Part shown: positions 8,838 to 15,883 of the stretch, piece after piece
How positions within the stretch are numbered: the first letter of the stretch is position 1
Layout: the number at the start of each line of letters is the position of its first letter
Source: Nocardioides zhouii
GTDB lineage: Bacteria; Actinomycetota; Actinomycetes; Propionibacteriales; Nocardioidaceae
Assembly: GCF_004137345.1 (NCBI RefSeq)
Contig: NZ_SDWV01000011.1
Location: 62,001-126,000, forward strand
Length of the DNA: 64,000 nucleotides
Direction of reading: 5' to 3'
Position numbers and translations under genes: made by a program
The notes under the pieces: model-generated
Database searches by the model: none
What the model was told of the DNA's origin: nothing
The model's input: only the letters and a program-made list of their open reading frames with translations

Positions 8838-9196
8838 GACGACTCCACCAGGGCCACGGCCTCGGAGGAGACCGTCACCCCCGGCAGCGATGCCAGCAGC
8901 CCACCCGGCCCGGAGACCCGCGCGCTGGTCGTGACGAGGACCCGGGCCTCGCCGACCTCGACGCGGACCCGGGCTCCGTCCGGCGCGATCCGCAGCGCCA
9001 CCTCCTCCGCGGAGGCGACGTCGTCGCCCCTGGCCACGGCGCGGGCCGCTTCCCGCGAGGCGTCGATGACGCGGACCTGGGCCGCACCGACCGCCAGCAT
9101 CCAGACGAGGCCCGCCGTCAGCGCGACGAGGAGCGGGATGCCCAGGGCGAGCTCCGCGGTGGCAGCGCCCGCGTGGCCTCGTCGACGAGCAGGCAT
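8834..9196 (-). CDS. TadE-like pilus assembly protein (Rv3655c-like)
   Basis: A 120-residue TadE-family protein: basic start MPARRRGHAG, then AATAELALGIPLLVALTAGLV, where the glutamate five residues after the glycine matches a prepilin-type signal, then one membrane segment (about 15-40) and an external domain. The ATG at 9196 is chosen because it overlaps the pilin stop by one base (TGATG) and begins exactly at the family N-terminus; the open frame extends far upstream but without similarity. Coupled to both neighbours by overlap. Confidence 0.88.
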   Translation of the reverse strand: MPARRRGHAGAATAELALGIPLLVALTAGLVWMLAVGAAQVRVIDASREAARAVARGDDVASAEEVALRIAPDGARVRVEVGEARVLVTTSARVSGPGGLLASLPGVTVSSEAVALVESS

Positions 9197-9381
9197 CAGC
9201 CGATGCCGAGCAGGCCCATGACGTGGTCGAACAGCCGACCGAGCAGCTGGTCGCCGAAGCTGCCGGTCAGCAGCTTGTAGAGCAGGCCGGCGAACCCGGC
9301 CCCTGCAGCCGTGCCGACGGCGTACTCCGCCGTGGTGATGCCCCTCTCGTCGTGACGGCCGTGTGTCGTCGAGATCCTCAT
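9196..9381 (-). CDS. Flp-like pilin, DUF4244 family (Rv3656c-like)
   Basis: A 61-residue prepilin. After a 14-residue basic leader the sequence G-ITTAEYAVGTAAGAG gives a type IV prepilin cleavage site followed by Glu at +5 and Tyr at +6, the Flp signature; the rest is one hydrophobic helix and a short tail ending in GLLGIG. It would be processed by a TadV-type peptidase, which is not in this window, and polymerised by the TadA/B/C-like proteins encoded upstream. A 141-nt gap with its own candidate motif separates it from the TadC-like gene, so it may be expressed at a higher level. Confidence 0.9.
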   Translation of the reverse strand: MRISTTHGRHDERGITTAEYAVGTAAGAGFAGLLYKLLTGSFGDQLLGRLFDHVMGLLGIG

Positions 9382-9474
9382 CTGCGCCCCTGTCCTTGCG
9401 GAGCTCCCGATGAGCCCCGTCGTGGAACCACCTTCGGAGGATCCGTACGGACCTGCATCCGAGCCCCTCTCGCC

Positions 9475-9515
9475 CTGTGGACGACCCGTCGTTCGACGTC
9501 GCTGTGGACGTCTGG
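9475..9515. promoter_or_regulatory. paired TGTGGAC motif upstream of the pilin gene
   Basis: CTGTGGACGAC starts at 9475 and CTGTGGACGTCTGG at 9502, 27 nt apart. The same pair with the same 27-nt spacing is at 13098-13138 upstream of the ssd-like gene. Shared regulation of the two transcription units of the secretion locus is likely. TGTGGAC is also the core of actinobacterial DnaA boxes. Confidence 0.45.
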
Positions 9516-9522
9516 CGGTCCG

Positions 9523-10212
9523 TCACGGCACCACCGAGCCGAACAACGAGGCAACGGTGGGCACCACGCCGAGCAGCAGGAACGCGGGCAGCAGGCACAG
9601 GCCAAGGGGGACGGCGGCCGCGACACCCACCCGACGGGCCGCGTCCTCGGCACGGGCCGCCGACTCGCGGGCGAGCTCGTCGGCGAGCCGCTCCACCGTC
9701 TGGACGACCGAGGCACCGGACGTGAGCGACCGCACCATGGCGCGCGCGAGGGGCGCGAGCTCGTCGTCGCCCGACAGGACCTGCCACGCCTCGAGGCCGC
9801 CCGCACCCCAGCGGGCCCGCTCGACGACCGGCGCCAACCGGTCGGCGGCCGGGCCGGGCAACGCGGCGCACACCTGCGCCAGCCCGGCGACCGGTTCCGC
9901 TCCGGACCGCAACGTCGAGGCGAACAGGTCGATGAGGTGCGGCAGCGTCCGCAGCACCTCCTCACGCTCCCGCCTGCGCGAGGGCGACTCGGCTCTGGCC
10001 AGCACCCACCACGCTGCGGCAGCAGCGGCTGCCCCCGCCACCGGCCCCGTCGGACCGCCCACGAAAAGCCAGGCGGCCGCCCCCACCCCCACAGCCGCCA
10101 CGGGCCGTAGGCCGGGCCCGGAACGACGCCGCGGTCGTGGCACGGCGGCGCGTACGTCGGCCGGCAGCCACACGAAGACCGCCAGGGCTGCGCACGCACC
10201 GGCCCAGGTCAC
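9523..10212 (-). CDS. TadC-like type II secretion F-domain membrane protein (Rv3657c-like)
   Basis: A 229-residue inner-membrane platform protein. Two N-terminal hydrophobic segments (about 3-18 and 35-65) precede a cytoplasmic T2SSF domain (from LIDLFASTLRSGAEPVAGL to ARAEDAARRVG) and a long C-terminal hydrophobic stretch (about 195-226). The GTG at 10212 overlaps the TadB-like stop (GTGA), which decides the start. Works with the TadB-like partner and the TadA-like ATPase to extrude pilin. Confidence 0.88.
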   Translation of the reverse strand: MTWAGACAALAVFVWLPADVRAAVPRPRRRSGPGLRPVAAVGVGAAAWLFVGGPTGPVAGAAAAAAAWWVLARAESPSRRREREEVLRTLPHLIDLFASTLRSGAEPVAGLAQVCAALPGPAADRLAPVVERARWGAGGLEAWQVLSGDDELAPLARAMVRSLTSGASVVQTVERLADELARESAARAEDAARRVGVAAAVPLGLCLLPAFLLLGVVPTVASLFGSVVP

Positions 10213-10880
10213 GGTGCGCTCGCCCGGTCGGCCAACCGTTCGATCCACCACAGCCCCAGCGCGATGAGCGCGAGCCCGCCGGCCAGGCAGGTCCAGCCGA
10301 CCGGCGTGACGAGCAGGAAGGTCCACGGGTCCGAACCGGCGCCCGCGCCCATCACCAGCACGGCGAGCGGCAGGCAGGCGACGAGCCGGGCGGTGGCGCG
10401 GGCGGACGCCAGCTCGGAGTCGACGAGACGGCGGGTGCTGCGCCGCGCGCGCAGTCCCTCCGCGGTCCGCTCGAGCGCGGAGGCGAGGCCGTGGCCCGAA
10501 CGCTGCGCAACCTGCCAAGCACCGGCCACCCAGCGCAGGTCGGCAGCGCCGGGATGCTGCTCGGCCAGCCGGCGCAGCGCGTCGGGCACGTCCACCCCGA
10601 GGCGTACGGCCTCCACTGCTGCCACGAGTGGCGGCCATCGCTCGGCCGCAGCCGCCAGCGCTGACCCCGGAGGCCGCCCGGCCGCGAGCTCGGCGGCGAG
10701 GAGGTCGCACACCTCCAGCACCGCCGCCCGGTCGTCCGCCGCCCGCCGTCGCCCCGGTCCCGGCAGCCGTCCCCACGACGGCACCGGGATCCTCGACGTC
10801 GCACGCGGAGCCAGCGTCGAGGGTGGCCACCACACGGCCGCCGCCGCACCCAGTAGGACGGCCGCCACCCAGCCGCTCAC
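10209..10880 (-). CDS. TadB-like type II secretion F-domain membrane protein (Rv3658c-like)
   Basis: A 223-residue platform protein with an N-terminal hydrophobic segment (about 3-18), a T2SSF domain (about 48-165; the helical pairs VCDLLAAELAAGRPPGSAL and WQVAQRSGHGLASALE are visible) and two C-terminal membrane segments. The GTG at 10880 overlaps the ATPase stop codon (GTGA); the codon before it is also GTG, so the start could be 3 nt earlier. Overlaps both neighbours. Confidence 0.87.
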   Translation of the reverse strand: MSGWVAAVLLGAAAAVWWPPSTLAPRATSRIPVPSWGRLPGPGRRRAADDRAAVLEVCDLLAAELAAGRPPGSALAAAAERWPPLVAAVEAVRLGVDVPDALRRLAEQHPGAADLRWVAGAWQVAQRSGHGLASALERTAEGLRARRSTRRLVDSELASARATARLVACLPLAVLVMGAGAGSDPWTFLLVTPVGWTCLAGGLALIALGLWWIERLADRASAP

Positions 10881-12037
10881 CACGCCACCGACCCCAGCCG
10901 CGCCGCCAGCGCACCGGCCGCCGGCCCGCGGACCACCCGGTCCGCCTCGAAGCTCGCCGCGATCCGCAGCGAGACCAGACCGGAGCCCTCGCGCTCCGGC
11001 ACCGCGAGCTCCAGCACCCGCCGGCGCCCGTCGCGCCCGCGGCCGAGGTGGACCACGACGTCCAGCGCCGCCGCGAGCTGGCTGTGCGCCGCCTCCCGCG
11101 GGAGCCCGGCAGCCAACGACAGGGCCTCGATCCGGGCCGGGACGTCGGCGGCGGAGTTGGCGTGCAGGGTGCCGCACCCGCCGCGATGACCGGTGTTGAG
11201 CGCCGCGAGCAGGTCGACCACCTCGGCGCCGCGCACCTCCCCCACGACCAGGCGGTCCGGCCGCATCCGAAGCGCCTGCCGGACCAGCGTCTGCAGGCTG
11301 ATCTCGCCCGCGCCCTCGATGTTGGGCGGTCGCGCCTCGAGAGCGACGACATGGGGATGCTCGGGCCGCAGCTCGCTCGCGTCCTCCACCAGGACGATCC
11401 GCTCGCGGGGATCAACGAGGGAGAGGAGTGCCGACAACACCGAGGTCTTGCCCGTGCCGGTGCCGCCGGTCACCAGGAAGGCGCACCGCGAGTCGACCAC
11501 CTCCTCCAGCAGGAAGGCGCCGTCGGGAGGCAGCGCACCCGCAGCCACCAGCTCGGGCAGGGTCCACACGCGATGTCGCGGGACCCGCAGCGACAGGACC
11601 GTCCCCGCGCGAGCGACCGGCGCCAGCACGGCATGGAGCCGGGTGCCGTCCGGGAGGCGTACGTCGGCGTGCGGGGTCGCGTCGTCCAGCCGCCGTCCGG
11701 CCGAGGCGGCGAGCCGCTGGGCGAGCCGGCGCACCGACGCATCGTCGGGGAAGCCGACGGACGCCCGCTCCAGTCCGCCGCCCCTGTCGATCCAGACGTC
11801 GTCGGGTCCGTTGACCAGGACGTCCGTGACGTCGGGCAGCCGCAACAGCTCCTCCAGCGGACCCGCGCCGAGCACGTCGCGCCGCAGCAGGTCGTGCACC
11901 GCCAGCACGGTCGCGTCGCCAACTGGTGATCCGGACGCCCGCAGCGCCTCGGCGACGCGGTGCGGAGTCAGGTCACCGGAGTCGCCCGCCAGCCGGCGGC
12001 GTACGTCGTCGAGGACAGCCGGTGGCACGGTGTTCAC
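10877..12037 (-). CDS. TadA-like secretion ATPase (Rv3659c-like)
   Basis: A 386-residue hexameric secretion ATPase of the VirB11/CpaF/TadA family that powers pilus assembly. N-terminal domain with the segment VLVNGPDDVWID, then Walker A GGTGTGKTS (about 190-198), Asp box VLVEDASELR, Walker B-type VVGEVRGAEV (about 265) and His box TLHANSAADVP. The GTG at 12037 is fixed by overlap with the ssd-like stop and by the start of similarity; a much longer open frame upstream is non-coding. Shorter than plasmid VirB11-type enzymes but normal for this neighbourhood. Confidence 0.93.
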   Translation of the reverse strand: MNTVPPAVLDDVRRRLAGDSGDLTPHRVAEALRASGSPVGDATVLAVHDLLRRDVLGAGPLEELLRLPDVTDVLVNGPDDVWIDRGGGLERASVGFPDDASVRRLAQRLAASAGRRLDDATPHADVRLPDGTRLHAVLAPVARAGTVLSLRVPRHRVWTLPELVAAGALPPDGAFLLEEVVDSRCAFLVTGGTGTGKTSVLSALLSLVDPRERIVLVEDASELRPEHPHVVALEARPPNIEGAGEISLQTLVRQALRMRPDRLVVGEVRGAEVVDLLAALNTGHRGGCGTLHANSAADVPARIEALSLAAGLPREAAHSQLAAALDVVVHLGRGRDGRRRVLELAVPEREGSGLVSLRIAASFEADRVVRGPAAGALAARLGSVAW

Positions 12038-13044
12038 GCCGCATCCAGGAGGTCGCGGGCGGCGCGGGCCAGCGGCCCCCGGCGGGTCAACGGACCGAGG
12101 CCACGATCGACCGACGCCGCCAGCCCACGCTGCTCCCCCACTGCAGCGACCACCGACAGCCCGGTCACCGCTGCGGCATCGGCGTCGCTGAGCCCACCCG
12201 GCCGGACGACGAGCCCGGCGCGGCCCTCGCGGCCGAGGTCGGCGACCAATCGCGCCGTCGCGGCCAGTCCCGGCACGGTCGCCGGCGTCACCACCAGCAG
12301 GTCGTCGCACCGGTCGACGAGCTCGGCCAGGGCCGCGCCGCCCTGCCGGGCCAGGTCGATCACGACGAGGTCGTGACCGCGCACCGCCGCCTCGAGGATC
12401 CGCCGGGCGGCCGGCACGTCGAGCCGCCGCCTGGCTTCGCCCCACGTCAGCACACCCAGGCCTCCCTCGCGCGGCACGCCCTCCCGCAGTGCCCGCGCAC
12501 CCAGCCGGCCCGAGGTCTCGACCAGGCCCTCCCACCTCACCCCGGCGCGGTCCTCCATGCCGAGCAGCCGGTCGACCCCGGGGCCGAGCGGGTCGGCGTC
12601 GACCAGCAGCGTGGGTCCTCGTGCGGCGTGCCACTGGGCCAGCGCACACGCCAGCGTCGTCGCACCCGCACCACCCGCGCCCCCGACCACCCCGACGATG
12701 CGCCCCGGGGAGGCCCGCTCGCCCACGTCGGCCAGGGCGTCGGCCAGCCACGGCGACCCTTCCGGCAGGTCGACCACGGACGCCGCCCCCAGCGCGACGG
12801 CGTACCGGAAGACGCCATCTCCGGGCGACAGCCCGACCACGTGGATGCCCGGCCGTCGCGGCGGCGCCACCCGTACGACCTCGTCGACCAGGTCGACGCC
12901 CACCAGCACCAGGTCGGCGCCGCTCCACGAGGCCAGCGCCAGCTCGGGACTGGCGCAGACGTCGGCCGCCACTCCCGCCGCCGCACACAGCGGGACGACC
13001 GCGTCGTGGACGGCGGAGGATCGGGTGAGGAGGAGAACGGCCAT
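12034..13044 (-). CDS. ssd: Ssd/CpaE-like MinD-family protein (Rv3660c-like)
   Basis: A 336-residue MinD/ParA-superfamily protein with an N-terminal receiver-like domain (about 1-120) and a C-terminal ATPase-like domain. The P-loop reads GGAGGAGATT: both lysines of the MinD-type KGGxGKTT are missing, so ATP hydrolysis is doubtful. Downstream switch motifs DADPLGPG and VIDLARQGG remain. Mycobacterial Ssd affects septum placement; CpaE-type proteins localise Tad pili. The ATG at 13044 has GGAGG 9 nt upstream. First gene of the secretion operon, divergent from the HAD gene. Confidence 0.88.
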   Translation of the reverse strand: MAVLLLTRSSAVHDAVVPLCAAAGVAADVCASPELALASWSGADLVLVGVDLVDEVVRVAPPRRPGIHVVGLSPGDGVFRYAVALGAASVVDLPEGSPWLADALADVGERASPGRIVGVVGGAGGAGATTLACALAQWHAARGPTLLVDADPLGPGVDRLLGMEDRAGVRWEGLVETSGRLGARALREGVPREGGLGVLTWGEARRRLDVPAARRILEAAVRGHDLVVIDLARQGGAALAELVDRCDDLLVVTPATVPGLAATARLVADLGREGRAGLVVRPGGLSDADAAAVTGLSVVAAVGEQRGLAASVDRGLGPLTRRGPLARAARDLLDAA

Positions 13045-13097
13045 GCCCACGAGCCTCCGCGCGACCACCGACGACGGACAACCAGACCATCTGGACC

Positions 13098-13138
13098 CTG
13101 TGGACGACAGTCGAAAGAAGGTGCTTGTGGACGGCTGG
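13098..13138. promoter_or_regulatory. paired TGTGGAC motif between ssd and the HAD gene
   Basis: CTGTGGACGAC at 13098 and TTGTGGACGGCTGG at 13125 lie 27 nt apart, matching the pair at 9475-9515 in sequence and spacing. It is 54-94 nt before the ssd start and 41-81 nt before the HAD start. Confidence 0.45.
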
Positions 13139-13178
13139 TGGCCCCGGATTCGCGTCCCGGGGCCCCTACGATGACGGC

Positions 13179-13970
13179 ATGACCCGCCCCACCGCGGCCT
13201 TCTTCGACCTCGACAAGACGATCATCGCCAAGTCGAGCACGCTGGCCTTCAGCCGCGAGTTCCAGGCGGGCGGCCTCATCTCACGACGCGCGATGCTGCG
13301 CTCGGCGTACGCCCAGTTCGTCTTCACCGGCGGTGCCGACCATGACCAGATGGACAAGATGCGCGAGTTCATGTCGCAGCTCTGTGCCGGCTGGGACGTC
13401 GCAACCGTGCGCGAGATCGTCCACGACACCCTCAACAACATCGTCGAGCCGCTCGTCTACGCCGAGGCGGTCACGCTGATGGAGGAGCACCGCGAGGCCG
13501 GTCGCGACATCGTGATCGTCTCCGCCAGCGGCTCCGAGGTCGTCGAGCCGATCGGCCAGATGCTCGGTGCCGACCGGGTCGTCGCGACGCGGATGGAGAT
13601 CGCGGACGGCAAGTACACCGGCAACATCGACTACTACGCGTACGCCGAGGAGAAGGCGCGCGCGATCGAACACCTCGCCGAGACCGTCGGCTACGACCTC
13701 GCCGAGTCCTACGCCTACAGCGACTCCGTCACCGACGTGCACATGCTGAAGGTCGTCGGGCACCCCTTCGCCGTCAACCCCGACCGCGAGCTGCGCCGCA
13801 TCGCGACCGCGAACGACTGGCCGGTCCTCAGCTTCGTACGCCCCGTCGCCCTGCGTCGCCACGTGCCGCTGCCGCCCGCGAAGCCGACCCTGGCCGCCCT
13901 CGCCGTCGGTGGAGCGGTCGCGGCGGGCGGCGTGATGTGGGCCAACCGGCGCCGTCGCGGAGCCGTCTGA
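13179..13970 (+). CDS. HAD-IB family phosphatase (SerB-like, Rv3661-like)
   Basis: A 263-residue haloacid-dehalogenase hydrolase of subfamily IB. Motif I FFDLDKT gives nucleophile D10 and acid/base D12; motif II is in VSASGSE (about 115), motif IV in YSDSVTD (about 182-186). A C-terminal hydrophobic segment (about 237-256) followed by RRRR suggests a membrane anchor. Such proteins are often annotated as phosphoserine phosphatase-like but the substrate is unproven; Rv3661 has this place beside ssd in mycobacteria. ATG at 13179 is 6 nt after TACGAT, so leaderless. Confidence 0.9.
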   Translation: MTRPTAAFFDLDKTIIAKSSTLAFSREFQAGGLISRRAMLRSAYAQFVFTGGADHDQMDKMREFMSQLCAGWDVATVREIVHDTLNNIVEPLVYAEAVTLMEEHREAGRDIVIVSASGSEVVEPIGQMLGADRVVATRMEIADGKYTGNIDYYAYAEEKARAIEHLAETVGYDLAESYAYSDSVTDVHMLKVVGHPFAVNPDRELRRIATANDWPVLSFVRPVALRRHVPLPPAKPTLAALAVGGAVAAGGVMWANRRRRGAV

Positions 13971-14054
13971 GACGACCTACCGACGAGTTCCCCGCGCACC
14001 CACCGGGCGGGGTCAAAGTCAACCCTTGTAGGTCCGGTGGGGCAGGACTAGAAC

Positions 14055-14232
14055 TGAAGACACAACTCCACAGTCAGCACGTGAACCGGGTACCCACGCG
14101 GCGATCCACCCATCCGATGGGGTGCTAGCCATTCGAGATCTTCTCGAGGGCGGCGACTAGAGAATGCACGCTTGGTAGCCCAGGCATCACGTGTCAGCGG
14201 CGGCACCCGATCCTCGCGAGCGGGTGCCGCTC
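14055..14232 (+). other. structured, gene-free stretch; possible small RNA
   Basis: The 404-nt gap after the HAD gene has no convincing reading frame. A possible promoter (TTGTAG at 14025-14030, 17 nt, TAGAAC at 14048-14053) would start an RNA near 14060. It then holds several inverted repeats (CACCC/GGGTG near 14113-14130, CGAGA/TCTCG near 14136-14147 inside CTAG/CTAG) and a 10-bp stem (14200-14209 with 14221-14230) that could end it, though no U tract follows. Evidence is weak. Confidence 0.25.
14200..14230. terminator. hairpin after the HAD gene
   Basis: GCGGCACCCG (14200-14209) pairs with CGGGTGCCGC (14221-14230) over an 11-nt loop. It could end the HAD transcript or the possible small RNA before it. 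Confidence 0.4.
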
Positions 14233-14271
14233 GCATGCGGTGACGTGGGTGAGCCCGCCTGACTGCCCGGA

Positions 14272-14362
14272 TAGTCCAGTGAGAATTGGCTGCGATCCCG
14301 GCCGATCGACAGTCATTTGTCACTGGACTACCCAACCTCGGCAGCCACAAGTCACTGGACTA
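14272..14362. repeat. 91-nt structured repeat family 1, copy 1
   Basis: TAGTCCAGTGA (14272-14282) pairs with TCACTGGACTA (14352-14362). Inside, after a 4-by-4 internal loop, TGGCTGC (14287-14293) pairs with GCAGCCA (14341-14347). A third copy of the outer box lies at 14320-14330, 10 nt from the inner arm. The same plan and exactly the same 91-nt length occur in reverse orientation at 28128-28218, where the last base pair of the inner stem is T:A instead of C:G. It lies between convergent genes. Confidence 0.8.
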
Positions 14363-14374
14363 CCCCGGAGAGGG

Positions 14375-15091
14375 TCAGCTGACGAGCGGCGAGGCCTCGG
14401 CACCCGCGGCGAACGACTCCGCGCCGTACAGCGCCCAGGCGTGCACCCCGCTGGGACCGCCGTCGCGGTAGGCCCGCAGGTTGGACTCGTACGCCGCCCG
14501 GTGGGCGAGGTGCCCGGCCTCGGGCACGACCAGCGACTTGGCGTCGACCCCGCGCGAGACCAGCACCAGCCGCTCCAGCGCCCGGGCGACGATGCCGTTG
14601 TGCGAGGCGAACGGCGCGGCGGTCGCCACGTCGGCGTGGGCGATCGCGGCGACCAGGAGCGCCGGCGCCTCGGTGCCGGAGAGCAGGAGCTCGGACACGC
14701 CCCGCAGCCGGTCGGCGGACGCCGCGTCGCGCGGCCGGCCGAGCTCGTCGGGTCCCAACGCTCCCGAGCCGACGACGGCGTGCAGCCGGGCGATCGCCTG
14801 CAGGGGTGCGGTCTTGAGCAGCGGCGCCAGCGCGAGCATCGAGGCGGAGAGGCGTACGGCGTCGGTCGCGACCTCGTCGGCCTCCCCCGCGCGGACCTCG
14901 TCCAGCGACGAGGCAGACCCCTCGAGCACGGCGCTCGCGTGGGCGCCGCGCAGCAGCGACTCGGCGGTCATCTCCGGCGACGTACGCCGCAGCCCGCGGT
15001 CGCGCAGCAGCACGTCGATGCCGTCGCGGGTGCCGGCATAGGCCGAGCGGACGCCCTCGAGGTCGGTGAGCCAGGCGAGCGGGTCGGTCAT
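14375..15091 (-). CDS. Fic-like fold protein with degenerate motif (Rv3662c-like)
   Basis: A 238-residue helical protein found next to the HAD gene in actinobacteria. The central sequence APFASHNGIVARA resembles the Fic motif HPFxxGNGRxxR but lacks the catalytic His, the first Gly of GNG and the Arg, so AMP transfer is unlikely. An upstream helix ending in HASAVLEGSASSLDEV recalls the Fic-family N-terminal region in which an inhibitory (S/T)xxxE(G/N) motif sits. Mycobacterial homologues carry the label oxidoreductase without evidence. A TTG 9 nt earlier is an alternative start. Function unknown. Confidence 0.7.
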   Translation of the reverse strand: MTDPLAWLTDLEGVRSAYAGTRDGIDVLLRDRGLRRTSPEMTAESLLRGAHASAVLEGSASSLDEVRAGEADEVATDAVRLSASMLALAPLLKTAPLQAIARLHAVVGSGALGPDELGRPRDAASADRLRGVSELLLSGTEAPALLVAAIAHADVATAAPFASHNGIVARALERLVLVSRGVDAKSLVVPEAGHLAHRAAYESNLRAYRDGGPSGVHAWALYGAESFAAGAEASPLVS

Positions 15092-15102
15092 GGCGAGCAA
15101 CG

Positions 15103-15831
15103 TTAGTCGGCCACCGGCGGCACCGATTCGCGGGGCAGCAGCGAGATCTTCTGCCAGATCTTGCGCGACATCCCGGTGGTCAGCGTCTCGAGATCACTGA
15201 CGGTCGTGAGCACCAGCGAGTCCTGCGACTCCTCCGCACACAGCGCGGCGACCTTGCCGATGAGCGAGAGCAGCTCCGAGCAGTACTCGAGGTAGTGCTC
15301 CATCTGGCTGCGGTCGAGGTTCCCGATGTCGACCGTGGCGCTGGTCGGGACGAAGTCCGCCCGCAGCCGCTCGGGGTCCTTGGTGAGCTGGTGCATGTCG
15401 ACGATGTGCGCGAGCGACCGCAACCGGTGCAACAGGTCGAGGAGGTGGCCGCGCTCGAGCCGCTGCGGCAGGGCGTAGAGGAACCAGAGCGCCAGCCCGG
15501 CGAAGACGAGGTCATTGATGGTCGACTCGATGAGCGGCACCCACTCGAAGGACCGGTCCGGGCCGGCGCGTACGGCGTCGCGCGAGGCGAGCACGAAGAC
15601 GAGCACGGTGGCGGCCAGGACGAGCACGGCCGCGACACGCGAGCCGAGTCGTACCCACCGCAGCCGGCTGCGGATGGCGCTCGCACCGTCCTCGACGTCG
15701 GATGTCAGCACCTTCAGCTCGCCCGCCACCTTCAGCAGTCCGCGGGCAGGGAAGCGGGCCGCGATGCGCGCCTCGAGCCGCGCGACCGTGTCCTGCACCG
15801 ACGCCGCATCGAGGCGTTCCAACGAGCTCAC
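15103..15831 (-). CDS. two-segment membrane protein, unknown function
   Basis: A 242-residue protein with an N-terminal helical cytoplasmic part (about 1-60), two membrane segments (about 64-82 and 105-123) and a soluble C-terminal half. No family recognised; the C-terminal region (HLLDLLHRLRSLAHIVDMHQLTKD onward) looks helical. GTG at 15831 is preceded by TACTCT at a 6-nt spacing, which fixes the start. A much longer open frame upstream is antisense to the methyltransferase. It lies 11 nt before the Fic-like gene, so the two probably form an operon. Confidence 0.78.
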   Translation of the reverse strand: MSSLERLDAASVQDTVARLEARIAARFPARGLLKVAGELKVLTSDVEDGASAIRSRLRWVRLGSRVAAVLVLAATVLVFVLASRDAVRAGPDRSFEWVPLIESTINDLVFAGLALWFLYALPQRLERGHLLDLLHRLRSLAHIVDMHQLTKDPERLRADFVPTSATVDIGNLDRSQMEHYLEYCSELLSLIGKVAALCAEESQDSLVLTTVSDLETLTTGMSRKIWQKISLLPRESVPPVAD

Positions 15832-15883
15832 GCGCCCAGAGTAGGTGCGCCGGGACGCCCGACCGCGGGATACGGTGAGGTCG

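Noticed and set aside
13045..13178. 6C-type small RNA expected between ssd and the HAD gene by mycobacterial synteny
   Set aside because: No pair of C-rich hairpin loops is present in this 134-nt gap or nearby; only the TGTGGAC pair was found.
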